From contig LUOR01000027.1 in assembly GCA_001626925.1 (NCBI GenBank), forward strand, positions 1 to 64,000: 64,000 bases of DNA, in the 5' to 3' direction. Shown here in pieces: positions 47,801 to 58,076 of this stretch. The notes under the pieces were generated by a model. That model was given only the letters and a program-made list of their open reading frames with translations, ran no database searches and was not told where the DNA came from. This stretch comes from Moraxellaceae bacterium REDSEA-S32_B1. GTDB taxonomy: Bacteria; Pseudomonadota; Gammaproteobacteria; Pseudomonadales; Moraxellaceae. The position numbers and the translations under genes are program-made. How positions within the stretch are numbered: the first letter of the stretch is position 1; each line of letters starts with the position of its first letter.

Positions 47801-47842
47801 ATTATACGCTGAAATTTTGCATGATGGGTTTTATTTCAGCGT
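47801..47842 (-). promoter_or_regulatory. rhlB promoter region with a 10-bp inverted repeat
   Basis: ACGCTGAAAT (47806-47815) and ATTTCAGCGT (47833-47842) are perfect inverted arms 17 bp apart. On the minus strand a TATAAT (47801-47806) follows directly. No T-tract follows, so a terminator role for dnaX is unlikely. Confidence 0.5.
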
Positions 47843-47927
47843 TAACTTTTCACAAACTATAATGTTCTCCCCCCTTTCAAAGGAGAATGAGAAGTATATC
47901 CGCAATGGGAATTTTAATGATGGCACG

Positions 47928-50012
47928 CTAAGTTTTTAATTTTAAATCAACCAATTCCGCTTGAAATTGTGCTTGCAACTGTTTCACCACATTTTGCGAA
48001 CGAATCTTTTGTTCCGCCACATTATAAGCATGTTGTTTGCGTTGTTGTTGTAACTGAATCGGGCTATCTGATTCAAGCACTGTATCGCTTAGTTCAAGCT
48101 GTATATTTGGATTTAAAGCTGTTAAAGCATCTTTTAAATCAGGTAAGAAATTCTGCAACATATTTAAGTAGTTGGCTTCGATATGTAGCGTACTTTTGCC
48201 TGCAATCTCACCTTGCATCACACCACGTTGCGCCAACTCTTTCACTGCGGGTGACAACGACGACTGACGAATCCAATAATCCCATTTCGCCACATCCCAC
48301 TCGCCTTCTAAAGTTTGCACTTGAGGTTGTAATAAGGTGCGTGGATCATCAACATTCAGTGTTTGGATTGGATTTAAAACAACAACTTCTTCTTTCTGTG
48401 AAATGGTCTGTTCTTGAATAACTGCTTGATCAACCGTTTCTTGGGTATCTATTTCTTCCTGAAAATCATCTTGTTGAATTGGTTCTGCTTGAATATCCTC
48501 AGCTCGCATCAACTCTTGTACTGTTTCTGACTGCTGAATCGGTTCTTTAACACCTGTTTCAGATGAAATTTCGGTTTGCGCTTTAAGATTTAATTCTGCT
48601 TCGCTTTGCGTAGTATCAGTAGAAGATTCAATATACTGCGTCTGCGCTAATTCAACGTCATGATTTGCTAATTGTTGATTTTGTAATTGAGGGTTTTCTA
48701 ATTCTACATTTTTATTTGTTGATTGAATGTGCTGTTCATGATCAAAATCATTATTTTGATCTGTGATCTGTTCTGAAATTTGTTCTTTGACTTGAGAAGT
48801 TTCAGTAACTTTCTGATTTAAATTTTGTTCATTTTTTGAATTTTCTACACTATGCTGAACAGTTGAATTTGTAACTTTATTGACGTCAGTATTTTCATCA
48901 ATTGTTGGCTGAATCACTTCATTAACGGACAATGGACGAAATGCCAATAGTCGCATGATGCACATTTCAAAGCCTTGCTCTGGTGTCAAAGCAAGGCTCA
49001 AATCAGATCGCCCTTGCACAGCGATTTGATAATATAACTGCAAATCTTGCGCTTGGATTTGCTTTGCCAACTTTATTTTATAATCGGCATTTTGTGCAGT
49101 CTGTGCATTATTCACATCGCCCAAAATTTGCATCACCGCCAATTCATGTAGGATTGATATCAGTTGCTCTAACACATGTTGGACATCAATCGCTTGCTGA
49201 CGCATATGTTGCACCAACTGCGCTACAACACCTTTTTGATTTTGATGAATCGCATCTAATAAATCAAAGACTAAAGTTTGATCAATTAAGCCCAACATGT
49301 CGATGACATCTTGCGTCGCCACCTGACCCTGACCATAAGCAATCGCTTGATCAGTCAAAGATAAGGCATCACGAAGCGAACCTTGCGCAGACTCGGCGAG
49401 TTGCCACAGCGCATCGGATTCATGTTCGATCTGTTCAGTATTTAAAATTTGATCTAGATGATGGAAAATTTCATCTTTGGCGAGCGGTCGTAAAGTAAAT
49501 TGCAAACAGCGAGAAATCACCGTAATTGGTAACTTCTGCGGATCGGTGGTCGCAAATAAGAATTTAACGTGTTCAGGCGGTTCTTCTAAGGTTTTTAATA
49601 ATGCGTTAAAGCTATGCGTGGACAGCATATGCACTTCATCGATCAGGTAGACTTTGTATCGACCTTGCGTCGGTGCATAAGGCACATTTTCAAGCAATTC
49701 ACGAGTATCTTCAACACGAGTCCGTGACGCGGCATCAATCTCGATCAGATCAATAAAGCGTCCTGCATTGACCGATTTGCAAACATTACATTGCTCACAA
49801 GGCGTTGCGGTTACACCCGTTTCGCAATTCAGACACTTTGCCAAAATCCGCGCAATGGTCGTTTTACCTACGCCACGAGTCCCAGTAAACAAATACGCAT
49901 GATGCAAACGACCTCGTGATAAAGCACTGCTTAATGCTCTAGAAACATGGCTTTGTCCCACCAATTGGCTAAAATTTTGTGGACGATATTTGCGTGCAAG
50001 TACCTGATACAT
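47928..50012 (-). CDS. dnaX: DNA polymerase III subunit gamma/tau
   Basis: This is the clamp-loader ATPase that also links polymerase and DnaB. The 694 residues show Walker A GTRGVGKTTIAR, the zinc cysteines CLNCETGVTATPCEQCNVC, Walker B YLIDEVHMLS and sensor SRCLQF. From about 385 to 545 there is a Gln/Glu/Asn-rich linker, then a tau-like C-terminal domain. I saw no A-AAA-AAG slippery heptamer of the E. coli frameshift type, so a short gamma form is not evident. AGGA precedes the ATG. Confidence 0.94.
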   Translation of the reverse strand: MYQVLARKYRPQNFSQLVGQSHVSRALSSALSRGRLHHAYLFTGTRGVGKTTIARILAKCLNCETGVTATPCEQCNVCKSVNAGRFIDLIEIDAASRTRVEDTRELLENVPYAPTQGRYKVYLIDEVHMLSTHSFNALLKTLEEPPEHVKFLFATTDPQKLPITVISRCLQFTLRPLAKDEIFHHLDQILNTEQIEHESDALWQLAESAQGSLRDALSLTDQAIAYGQGQVATQDVIDMLGLIDQTLVFDLLDAIHQNQKGVVAQLVQHMRQQAIDVQHVLEQLISILHELAVMQILGDVNNAQTAQNADYKIKLAKQIQAQDLQLYYQIAVQGRSDLSLALTPEQGFEMCIMRLLAFRPLSVNEVIQPTIDENTDVNKVTNSTVQHSVENSKNEQNLNQKVTETSQVKEQISEQITDQNNDFDHEQHIQSTNKNVELENPQLQNQQLANHDVELAQTQYIESSTDTTQSEAELNLKAQTEISSETGVKEPIQQSETVQELMRAEDIQAEPIQQDDFQEEIDTQETVDQAVIQEQTISQKEEVVVLNPIQTLNVDDPRTLLQPQVQTLEGEWDVAKWDYWIRQSSLSPAVKELAQRGVMQGEIAGKSTLHIEANYLNMLQNFLPDLKDALTALNPNIQLELSDTVLESDSPIQLQQQRKQHAYNVAEQKIRSQNVVKQLQAQFQAELVDLKLKT

Positions 50013-50153
50013 GGGTAATCCTTAAGTAAGCCTGATTAGCATACCTTGTTTTTCATTCGCTTTCATCAATAATGATTTTGCTAAAATCAAAACCAACAGT
50101 GTAATGACAAAGAAATTTCATCAAAATTACTTTGAGATGACTTTTAGTTAAGT

Positions 50154-50912
50154 TTAAATTGGATTTGCCAATTCAATATAATGATGCGTCAATTGGAATT
50201 GCTCAGCTAAAGCCTTTGCTAATCGCTGTACACCGTAGCGCTCCGTCGCATGATGACCCGCAGCAAAATAATCCACACCATATTCTAAGGCTTCATGATA
50301 TGTGCGTTCACTAACCTCGCCTGAGATGTAAGCATCACAGTCTAAAGTTGCTGCTTTATAAAGGAAATCTTGTGCACCGCCTGTACAAAAGCCAACTTTT
50401 TGAATAGTCGATTTGCCTGATGCAATATGAATCGGCTGTTGCTCTAACACGTCGATAATTCGCTGATTAAATTGATCAGGAGTCAATGCCGTTTTTAGTT
50501 CACCGACATTCCCGATTGGGAAACGCTCTGAACTATCCAAAGCACCTGTGATGTGAATACCTAATAATTCTGCCAAAGCCGCATTATTACCTAGCGTTGG
50601 GTGTGCATCGAGTGGTAGATGATATGCAATTAAAGACACATCCGCTTGCATCAGTTGTTTGATGCGTTTGCCCTTAATTCCTGTCAAAGGGCTTGGTTCG
50701 CCTTTCCAAAAATAACCATGATGTACCAAGAGCGCATCGGCTTTTAAGTCCAGTGCTTGCTCGATCGCTACTTGAGAAGCCGTGACGCTACTGACTAATG
50801 TCTGCACTTCAGCCTTGCCTTCGATTTGCAAACCGTTTGGGCAATAATCTTTAAACTGCGAGACCTGTAAAGTCTGTTCGCACCACGCCAATATTTCTGT
50901 AAGTGTTGCCAT
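50154..50912 (-). CDS. Nif3-like dinuclear metal centre protein (YbgI-type)
   Basis: This 252-residue member of the Nif3/YbgI (GTP cyclohydrolase I type 2-like) family has a two-metal site but no settled function. Metal-ligand blocks are DALLVHHGYFWKGE near residue 64 and AAGHHATERYGVQ near 225, with AYHLPLDAHPTLGNNAALAELLG between. The ORF track starts at a TTG; the ATG at 50912 gives MATLTEILAWCEQTL, matching the family start. It is divergent from pyrC. Confidence 0.9.
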   Translation of the reverse strand: MATLTEILAWCEQTLQVSQFKDYCPNGLQIEGKAEVQTLVSSVTASQVAIEQALDLKADALLVHHGYFWKGEPSPLTGIKGKRIKQLMQADVSLIAYHLPLDAHPTLGNNAALAELLGIHITGALDSSERFPIGNVGELKTALTPDQFNQRIIDVLEQQPIHIASGKSTIQKVGFCTGGAQDFLYKAATLDCDAYISGEVSERTYHEALEYGVDYFAAGHHATERYGVQRLAKALAEQFQLTHHYIELANPI

Positions 50913-51047
50913 TTTTTCAATCAAAATATTTATCTAAATCATCATCAGTCTAACAAGAATTATCCGAAATAACTGCAAACTTTTCGAACAATACACTTAG
51001 GATTTTTAATGATTTTGCTTTATCATGTGCGCAATCTTATTTGCGGT

Positions 51048-52091
51048 ATGAACGTCTTGGATAGCATCACTATTTTACAACCTGATGATTGGCACGCACA
51101 TCTTCGTGATGGTGAATCTTTAAAACGCACAGTACCTGACCTCGCCCGTCAGTTTAATCGTGTGATTTGTATGCCAAATTTGGTGCCGCCAGTAAAGACA
51201 GTGAGCGAAGCGCAAGCCTATCGTGAACGTATCATGGCGCATGTGCCTGAAGGTGTGAGTTTTGATCCACGGATGGTGCTGTATTTCACCGATCATACCG
51301 TACCTGATGAAGTAGCAAAGATTAAAGCTTCAAATGAAGTCAATGCGATTAAACTCTATCCAGCGGGTGCGACAACGAACTCCGACAGTGGTGTCAGTGA
51401 TATTCGCAAGGTCTATCATGTTATTGAGCAGCTTGAAGAACACCAAGTACCGCTTTTACTTCATGGTGAAGTGACACACAATCACGTCGATATTTTTGAT
51501 CGTGAAAAACGCTTTCTCGATGAAGTATTGACCCCTTTATTGCGTCAATTCCCAAATCTAAAAATGGTACTTGAACACATTACCACTACGGATGCAGCCA
51601 ACTTTGTCTTAGAACAAGGTCGTAATGTCGCAGCAACGATCACACCACAGCATTTATTGTTTAATCGTAATGATTTATTGGTCGGTGGCGTGAAACCGCA
51701 TTTCTATTGCTTACCGATTTTAAAACGTCAAAGCCATCAAACCACCTTGCTTGAAGTGGCAACCAGTGGTAATCCAAAATTTTTCTTAGGCACAGATTCT
51801 GCACCACATGCACAAAGCAAAAAAGAAAATGCCTGTGGCTGTGCAGGTTGTTATAGTGCCCCATATGCGATTGAGCTATATGCCCAAGCCTTTGACCAAA
51901 TGGGTAAAATTGAAAAACTTGAAGGCTTTGCCAGTCACTTTGGCGCAGACTTCTACGGTCTAGCTCGCAATACTGATACCATCACTTTAGTGCGTAAACC
52001 ACAAACCATTGCCGAGCGTATGGATTATTTGCCAAACGATGACATTATTCCGCTACATGCAGGACAAACGATTGATTGGTCTGTTGCTTAA
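51048..52091 (+). CDS. pyrC: Dihydroorotase
   Basis: PyrC closes carbamoyl-aspartate to dihydroorotate in pyrimidine synthesis. The class II-type zinc enzyme is 347 residues from the ATG at 51048, matching E. coli (348). Zinc ligands appear in [12 protein letters not shown], the carboxylated Lys in [17 protein letters not shown], and further His and Asp ligands in LHGEVTH and [13 protein letters not shown]. An upstream ATG at 51009 has a better ribosome site (AGGA, 6 bp), so a 13-residue extension or translated leader is possible. rnt follows after 16 bp. Confidence 0.94.
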   Translation: MNVLDSITILQPDDWHAHLRDGESLKRTVPDLARQFNRVICMPNLVPPVKTVSEAQAYRERIMAHVPEGVSFDPRMVLYFTDHTVPDEVAKIKASNEVNAIKLYPAGATTNSDSGVSDIRKVYHVIEQLEEHQVPLLLHGEVTHNHVDIFDREKRFLDEVLTPLLRQFPNLKMVLEHITTTDAANFVLEQGRNVAATITPQHLLFNRNDLLVGGVKPHFYCLPILKRQSHQTTLLEVATSGNPKFFLGTDSAPHAQSKKENACGCAGCYSAPYAIELYAQAFDQMGKIEKLEGFASHFGADFYGLARNTDTITLVRKPQTIAERMDYLPNDDIIPLHAGQTIDWSVA

Positions 52092-52107
52092 AGGATAAGA
52101 TTCAAAA

Positions 52108-52773
52108 ATGAGTATTGAAAATCCAAATCAGCAAGAAAATCAACCCCCTGTCATTGGACAGCGCTTTCGTGGGTTTCTACCAGTTGTTGTCGATGTCGAA
52201 ACGGCTGGTTTTAATGCACAAACTGATGCACTTTTAGAGATTGCCTGTATTCCAATTGTCTATGATGAACATGGACAATTTATTCAAGGCGAAGCTTTTC
52301 AAGCACACATCAATCCTTTCGAAGGCGCAAATCTTGATCGTCGCTCGCTGGATTTCACTGGAATTGATCCGTTCAATCCGATGCGAATGGCAATGGCAGA
52401 AGATGAACGTGACGCACTAAAACGTATTTTTAAATCTTTAAATACTATTCGCCGAGAACAGCAATGTACGCACTGCGTGCTTGTTGGTCACAATGCGCAT
52501 TTTGATTTGGGTTTTTTACAAGCTGCAATTGCTCGGACGAGTACCAAAAATCAAAATCCTTTTCATAGTTTTTCAGTCTTTGATACGGTATCACTCAGTG
52601 CGGCTGCATTTGGACAGACTGTTTTGGCACGTGCATGTATTCAGGCAGGGATTGAGTTTGATGGTAAAGAAGCACATTCTGCATTATACGATACCCAGAA
52701 AACTGCCGAATTATTCTGTCACTTAATGAATAATGCGATTCAATATACGCCTGCTCAGCAACAAGAAACTTAA
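52108..52773 (+). CDS. rnt: Ribonuclease T
   Basis: RNase T trims 3' ends of tRNAs and other stable RNAs. The 221-residue DEDDh exonuclease has VVDVETAGFNAQTDALLEIA (D and E of ExoI), GHNAHFDLGFLQAA (ExoII) and HSALYDTQKTAELF (ExoIII). It starts 16 bp after pyrC with AAGGATAAG before the ATG, so the two are likely one transcript. Length and motifs are normal for the family. Confidence 0.95.
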   Translation: MSIENPNQQENQPPVIGQRFRGFLPVVVDVETAGFNAQTDALLEIACIPIVYDEHGQFIQGEAFQAHINPFEGANLDRRSLDFTGIDPFNPMRMAMAEDERDALKRIFKSLNTIRREQQCTHCVLVGHNAHFDLGFLQAAIARTSTKNQNPFHSFSVFDTVSLSAAAFGQTVLARACIQAGIEFDGKEAHSALYDTQKTAELFCHLMNNAIQYTPAQQQET

Positions 52774-52929
52774 AAATATTTTTCATCATATTTCAAATAA
52801 TGATTTTTTTTGCCGAAAATTGATTAACAGATAGTCAGTTTCGGCAAATTTTCCCATTGAATTGCAGTCAAAACTTTATTCTTCATAAAACTGTGCCTAC
52901 AATAGATTCCTTTTTCGTTTGAATCATAA

Positions 52930-54321
52930 ATGTCGAATACAGCTACTCCACAATTAAAACGTGCCATGCAACGACGTCATTTGGTGATGCTCTCACTAGG
53001 CGGTGCGATTGGTACAGGCTTATTTTTAGGTTCTGGTGAAGTGATTTCCCAGACTGGTGCTATCGGCGCAATCATCGCTTATGCGCTTGGGGGATTGATC
53101 GCTTATATGGTCATGTTGTGCTTAGGTGAGCTTGCAGTACATATGCCAGTGGCAGGTTCATTTGGTGCCTATGCAGATCGTTATATCAATCCAGCCACAG
53201 GCTATATGATCACGTGGATGTATTGGCTGACGTGGACTGTCACGCTTGGCACGGAGTTTACTGCTGCTGCACTACTCATGCAGGAATGGTTTCCACATGT
53301 GTCGATGTGGATTTGGACGATTATTTTTGCGGCGACGGTCTTTATTTTGAATGTCAGCTCAACACGGTTCTTTGCAGAATCTGAGTTTTGGTTGGCAATG
53401 GTCAAAGTTGTCACAGTCATCGTCTTTATTCTGCTGGGCTGTTTGGCGATCTTTGGTATTTTGCCAATGCAAGGCTATGACAGCGCACCACTATTCAGTA
53501 ATCTAAAAGCACATGGCTGGTTTCCTGAAGGTTTATGGCCAATCTTTGCAACCATGCTCGTGGTGAATTTTGCATTCTCAGGCACAGAGCTGATCGGTGT
53601 TGCAGCAGGTGAAACTGAAAATCCTGAAAAGAATATTCCTCGGGCGATCAATGCGGCGATTTGGCGATTATTAATTTTCTTTGTTGGGACGATTATCATT
53701 ATTAGCGCCCTGTTGCCTTATCAAGCCACTGCTGTCGATAGTGCGCATGGACTAAGTCATAGTCCATTTGTCAGCGTATTTTCACGCATCGGTATTCCTT
53801 ATGCAGAAGATATAATTCGCTTTGTCATCATTACTGCATTGCTTTCAGCTGCCAACTCAGGGCTTTATGCTGCATCACGTATGCTATGGTCTTTATCCGA
53901 TCAAAATAAATTACCAAAAGTCTTCTCAAAACTTTCTCGTTCAGGTACACCGTTGATCGCCATTATGGCAACGATGATGGGCGCTCTGCCGGGATTGCTG
54001 TCTGAGTTTTTTGCACCTGAAGCGATCTTTGTGAATTTGCTGAACATCGCCGCTTTCACGATGGTGATTGTGTGGATTTCGATTTGTATCAGTCAATTTA
54101 ACTTCCGTCGTGAGTGGTACAAGGCAGGTCGAACACGTCAAGATTTGAAGTTTTCTGCGCCACTTTATCCAATGGTTCCCATCTTGGGTGGTGTTTTCTG
54201 TGTGATCACTGGCTTGAGTATGGTTGCTGACCCAACTATGCGTGCAAGTTTTATCGGTTGTCTTGTGATTATGCTGTTATGTTATGTGCATTATTACTGG
54301 CGTGTTAAGCCACGTCACTAA
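52930..54321 (+). CDS. Amino-acid permease of the APC family (RocE/LysP-like)
   Basis: This 463-residue inner-membrane permease has about 12 membrane segments. The first helix motif LGGAIGTGLFLGSGEVIS, WMYWLTWTVTLGTEFTAAALLMQ, and NFAFSGTELIGVAAGETENPEKNIPRAI match amino-acid:proton symporters, closest by eye to Bacillus RocE and LysP types. Basic amino acids are plausible substrates, but this is inferred. It follows rnt by 156 bp and ends in a strong terminator. Confidence 0.88.
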   Translation: MSNTATPQLKRAMQRRHLVMLSLGGAIGTGLFLGSGEVISQTGAIGAIIAYALGGLIAYMVMLCLGELAVHMPVAGSFGAYADRYINPATGYMITWMYWLTWTVTLGTEFTAAALLMQEWFPHVSMWIWTIIFAATVFILNVSSTRFFAESEFWLAMVKVVTVIVFILLGCLAIFGILPMQGYDSAPLFSNLKAHGWFPEGLWPIFATMLVVNFAFSGTELIGVAAGETENPEKNIPRAINAAIWRLLIFFVGTIIIISALLPYQATAVDSAHGLSHSPFVSVFSRIGIPYAEDIIRFVIITALLSAANSGLYAASRMLWSLSDQNKLPKVFSKLSRSGTPLIAIMATMMGALPGLLSEFFAPEAIFVNLLNIAAFTMVIVWISICISQFNFRREWYKAGRTRQDLKFSAPLYPMVPILGGVFCVITGLSMVADPTMRASFIGCLVIMLLCYVHYYWRVKPRH

Positions 54322-54372
54322 GTCTTCATTCACACCGATGTGCATAAACAATATGCCCTAAAATATAGACAT

Positions 54373-54405
54373 AAAAAATGCGAGTAATATCACTCGCATT
54401 TTTTT
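54373..54405. terminator. Bidirectional terminator between permease and LysE-type gene
   Basis: AAAAAATGCGAGT-AATATC-ACTCGCATTTTTT, with A and T runs on either side. Confidence 0.92.
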
Positions 54406-54436
54406 ATGAAATCTTTGAATTATTTAAAGCATTAAA

Positions 54437-55060
54437 TTACTTTTGACCTAAAAGATACAAGCCAAATGCGGTAAATATCCCACCTGAAAAACTATCAATC
54501 CATTGCTGTGCTTTTTCATAGGCTTGCTTAAACGTTGGTAAAGAAAAAATAAGGATCACAGCTAAAAACCACAAAAAAGTTTCAACCGCAACGATCACAA
54601 AAAGTAAGCCATGCAAATCATCCAAAATAGGATTATTTAAGAAAAGTGAAAATACACTACCGAAATAGATCACTGCTTTTGGATTCAGCAGATTCGTTAA
54701 AAAACCTTGTAAAAAGAAACGCCATGCGGATTTAGGTAAAGTTGGAATGTGCATTGTGTGATTCGCATCTTGCTGCGCAAATGCGGAACGAAGCATCTGA
54801 TAGCCGAGCCAACACAGATAAATCCCACCTGCGACAAAGAGTAATTTTTTCAACCAATGTACTTGCTCAAACAAAATATTTAAGCCCAATAATGCCAACA
54901 TCGCCCAAATCATCACACCCAACGTGATCCCTGCAACAACCATCAGGCTATCACGTCGAGAGCGACTAATCGCCGTCTGAGAGACTAAGAAGAAATCTGG
55001 ACCGGGAGTAATTAATGCGCAAAAGTGAATAAACACTAAGGTCGCTAAGGCAATAAACAT
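54437..55060 (-). CDS. LysE family amino-acid exporter (RhtC-like)
   Basis: This 207-residue inner-membrane exporter has about six membrane segments. The family signature is CALITPGPDFFLVSQTAISRSRRDSLMVVAG at the start, then GGIYLCWLGYQMLRSAF and GFLTNLLNPKAVIYFGSVF. The ORF track starts 20 codons early; the ATG at 55060 (MFIALATLVF) has GAGAAAG before it. Threonine or a related amino acid is the likely substrate, but it is not certain. It converges on the permease across a two-way terminator. Confidence 0.9.
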   Translation of the reverse strand: MFIALATLVFIHFCALITPGPDFFLVSQTAISRSRRDSLMVVAGITLGVMIWAMLALLGLNILFEQVHWLKKLLFVAGGIYLCWLGYQMLRSAFAQQDANHTMHIPTLPKSAWRFFLQGFLTNLLNPKAVIYFGSVFSLFLNNPILDDLHGLLFVIVAVETFLWFLAVILIFSLPTFKQAYEKAQQWIDSFSGGIFTAFGLYLLGQK

Positions 55061-55172
55061 CGCTTTCTCAACACATCTATAAAATAAAAAATCGTAAAAA
55101 CAAAACGGTCTAATTGACAAAACTATTCTCTATCATTTAGACCGTTAAATTAAGGCTGATTAGACTAAAAGA

Positions 55173-58076
55173 TCAAACTAAAATATCACGCTTACCATTG
55201 GCACCCATCGGACTAACTAGACCATTTTCTTCCATTTGATCAACAATACGTGCAGCTCGGTTATAGCCTAAGCTGAACTTACGTTGTAATGACGACACAG
55301 AAACTTTCCGTGACTCAAGTACGAAGGATACACACTCATCATACAAGGCATCACGATCCGCCGAACCTTCGCCCGAGTCATAACCACCCGCAGAACCACC
55401 TTCTTCATCATATGGTGTCAGGATTTCATCGACATAATTAGGTGAACCACGTTCACGCCATGCGTCACAGATGCGATTCACTTCATCATCACTGATAAAT
55501 GCACCATGCACACGTTCAGGCTCAATTTTCCCAGGTCCTAAGAACAGCATATCGCCGTGACCGAGCAAATCTTCTGCACCACCCGCATCGAGAATGGTTC
55601 GCGAGTCAATCTTACTATTTACACGAAGTGCGACACGAGTCGGAATATTGGCTTTGATCAAACCTGTGATGACATCAACCGACGGACGCTGTGTCGCAAG
55701 TAATAAGTGAATCCCTGCTGCACGTGATTTCTGCGCAAGGCGTGTGATCATTTCCTCAGCTTTTTTACCGACTTGCATGATCATGTCCGCAAACTCATCG
55801 GCAACGATGACGATCATTGGTAACGGTGTCAAACGTGGTGCACGTTCTTGCGTTGCAGAATCACTTGGCTTCCACGTTGGATCAATAAGATCTTCACCGC
55901 TAATTAACGCCTCTTCGACTTTGCGATTGTAATCCGTGATTTTACGAATCTTCATGAATGACATTAATTTATAACGTCGTTCCATCTCATTCACACACCA
56001 GTTGAGCGCACTGACCGCATCTTTCATATCGGTAACGACTGGTGTCAATAGATGTGGAATATCATTGTAGTTGGCAAGTTCAAGCTGTTTCGGATCAATC
56101 AAAATCAAACGTAATTGATCAGGTGTATATTTGAGGAGCATCGACAGAATCATGGCATTGACTGCCACAGATTTACCTGAACCTGTCGTTCCTGCGACGA
56201 GCATATGTGGTGCTTTGGCAAGATCGGTCAATACAGGATTACCTGAAATATCTTTACCCATCGCCATACTGATCAAACCACTTGGATCACGATAAGCTGG
56301 CATTTCCAAAAGCTCGACCAAACGCACCATTTCACGAGCACTGTTTGGAATCTCAATACCAATATAGGGCTTCCCTGGAATCACTTCGACCACACGTACC
56401 GATGCCATCGACATAGAGCGTGCCAAATCTCGGGAAATATTGGTGACTTTCGAAGCTTTTACACCTGGCGCAAGATCAAGTAAGAAGCGTGTTACTACAG
56501 GGCCAGGCTGTGCTTCAACCACCGTCGCTTTGACATTAAAGTCTTGCAGTTTGATTTCTAACAGCTCAGACAAGCGATCTAACTGTTCTTTGGTAAAATT
56601 GACCTTTTTATTCGGATCAACTTTATCCAATAATTCCATCTCAGGGAGTTTGGATAAATGCTTACGCTTCTCAACCACTTGCATGGCAGCAGATACAGGT
56701 CGACCTGACGCATCTGTCAGTGGTGCATCCAAATCATCCCAAAATGCATCACCATCTTCATCGTCAGGTTTGCCTGCGGTCTCATGCCAAGCTTCGATGA
56801 ATTCTTCTTTATTTAAATGATGAATATCCTTCTCCGCATCTGCAGGTGGTTGATCAATTTCACTTGCAGTCGCAGGCTGATCACTTGGAAAAGGTTGATT
56901 TAGCTTGGCACGTTGCACTGCGCTGAGATCTGATTCTTCTACTGGTTTTTGATCAAAAATGGCATGCTTATTTGGCGTAACTGGTGGCTTTGTATCAGGC
57001 ACAGCAGCGAGAAGCTCATCAAACACCTCATCATCACTCCAGTCTAATACTGACTTTGGCTGTTCTAATTGTTGAGCTGAAGCGTGTGAAAAATCTGCTG
57101 AATTTGGTCGAGCGCGCTGCTCACTTAAATGACGGTCTGCTTCTGCAATCAACTGACTGATTTCATCATGAGAGGGATCATTGTGATACTTATCATTGAC
57201 GATCGGTTTTTGAGTTTGCGAAGTACCATGATTTGAATCTGACGCAAACGCATCATCGAATGAATGTGGGTTCGGTTGCGTAGCGATCTTTTGTTCTAAT
57301 TGATGCTCTGCCACATCATGTTGCATTTCATCCTGAAACTGCTGATGCAACACACTCTGATCATCATCTTGATTGCGAACGGCATGATGCTCTTCAAATT
57401 CATCTAAATGCTGTGCATTCGATTTTGCATGTGGTGCTTTTGTTGCAGTATTTGATGTGGATTGCTTGCCAAGGCTTAGGTCATAATCTTCAGCATCCGT
57501 CGGTACATTTTTATAGAATAAATCATTCAGATAATCAGGAATCTTTTTAATGAGTTGTCCTGTTTTCAACCATTCAATTTTAAAGGCTAAAGTCCATAAG
57601 GCAAATACAAACATCACTAAAAAGAAAATTGAAAAATACAAACCCACCAAACTAGATAAACTACGTCCAACTTCATAGCCAATAATACCACCCGAAGCGT
57701 TGACTAAAGAATCTGTAGGCACTTGCCAAAAGAAATACAACAAGGTCGCAGTGGTCAAAATGATGAAGAATTGTGCCGCATAGCGAAAAGGACGATTGAG
57801 ATAACTGCGCGGCCACCACACTTGGATCGCTTCAATGATCAAGAAGAATGGTAATAATAGCGCCGCCCAACCAAATAAGCCGTATAACATGTCTGCAAGC
57901 CATGCCCCTGCGACACCACTGGCATTACTGACCTGCTGTGTATCGCTAGAAATACGCATCCAACCCGGATCAAAAGGTGTGTACGTCACCGTCGCCAAAA
58001 ATAAATAAATCCCAAACGATATGAGGAAAATGGTACTAATGACACGATGCGCATATTGACCTGTTGCTACACTCAT
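55173..58076 (-). CDS. ftsK: DNA translocase FtsK
   Basis: FtsK pumps DNA at the division septum and triggers XerCD resolution. The 967 residues have four membrane segments in the first 170, then an acidic, Gln/Asp-rich linker (about 200-460). The motor domain has Walker A AGTTGSGKSVAVNA and Walker B VIVADEFADMIM, and the C-terminal gamma winged helix (SSLQRKFSLGYNRAARIVDQME) reads KOPS sites. The ATG at 58076 with AGGA upstream is preferred to the TTG two codons earlier. A near-consensus promoter lies 86-114 bp upstream. Confidence 0.96.
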   Translation of the reverse strand: MSVATGQYAHRVISTIFLISFGIYLFLATVTYTPFDPGWMRISSDTQQVSNASGVAGAWLADMLYGLFGWAALLLPFFLIIEAIQVWWPRSYLNRPFRYAAQFFIILTTATLLYFFWQVPTDSLVNASGGIIGYEVGRSLSSLVGLYFSIFFLVMFVFALWTLAFKIEWLKTGQLIKKIPDYLNDLFYKNVPTDAEDYDLSLGKQSTSNTATKAPHAKSNAQHLDEFEEHHAVRNQDDDQSVLHQQFQDEMQHDVAEHQLEQKIATQPNPHSFDDAFASDSNHGTSQTQKPIVNDKYHNDPSHDEISQLIAEADRHLSEQRARPNSADFSHASAQQLEQPKSVLDWSDDEVFDELLAAVPDTKPPVTPNKHAIFDQKPVEESDLSAVQRAKLNQPFPSDQPATASEIDQPPADAEKDIHHLNKEEFIEAWHETAGKPDDEDGDAFWDDLDAPLTDASGRPVSAAMQVVEKRKHLSKLPEMELLDKVDPNKKVNFTKEQLDRLSELLEIKLQDFNVKATVVEAQPGPVVTRFLLDLAPGVKASKVTNISRDLARSMSMASVRVVEVIPGKPYIGIEIPNSAREMVRLVELLEMPAYRDPSGLISMAMGKDISGNPVLTDLAKAPHMLVAGTTGSGKSVAVNAMILSMLLKYTPDQLRLILIDPKQLELANYNDIPHLLTPVVTDMKDAVSALNWCVNEMERRYKLMSFMKIRKITDYNRKVEEALISGEDLIDPTWKPSDSATQERAPRLTPLPMIVIVADEFADMIMQVGKKAEEMITRLAQKSRAAGIHLLLATQRPSVDVITGLIKANIPTRVALRVNSKIDSRTILDAGGAEDLLGHGDMLFLGPGKIEPERVHGAFISDDEVNRICDAWRERGSPNYVDEILTPYDEEGGSAGGYDSGEGSADRDALYDECVSFVLESRKVSVSSLQRKFSLGYNRAARIVDQMEENGLVSPMGANGKRDILV

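Noticed and set aside
53202-54141. Minus-strand ORFs within the permease gene
   Set aside because: They are shadows of a strongly coding plus-strand frame.
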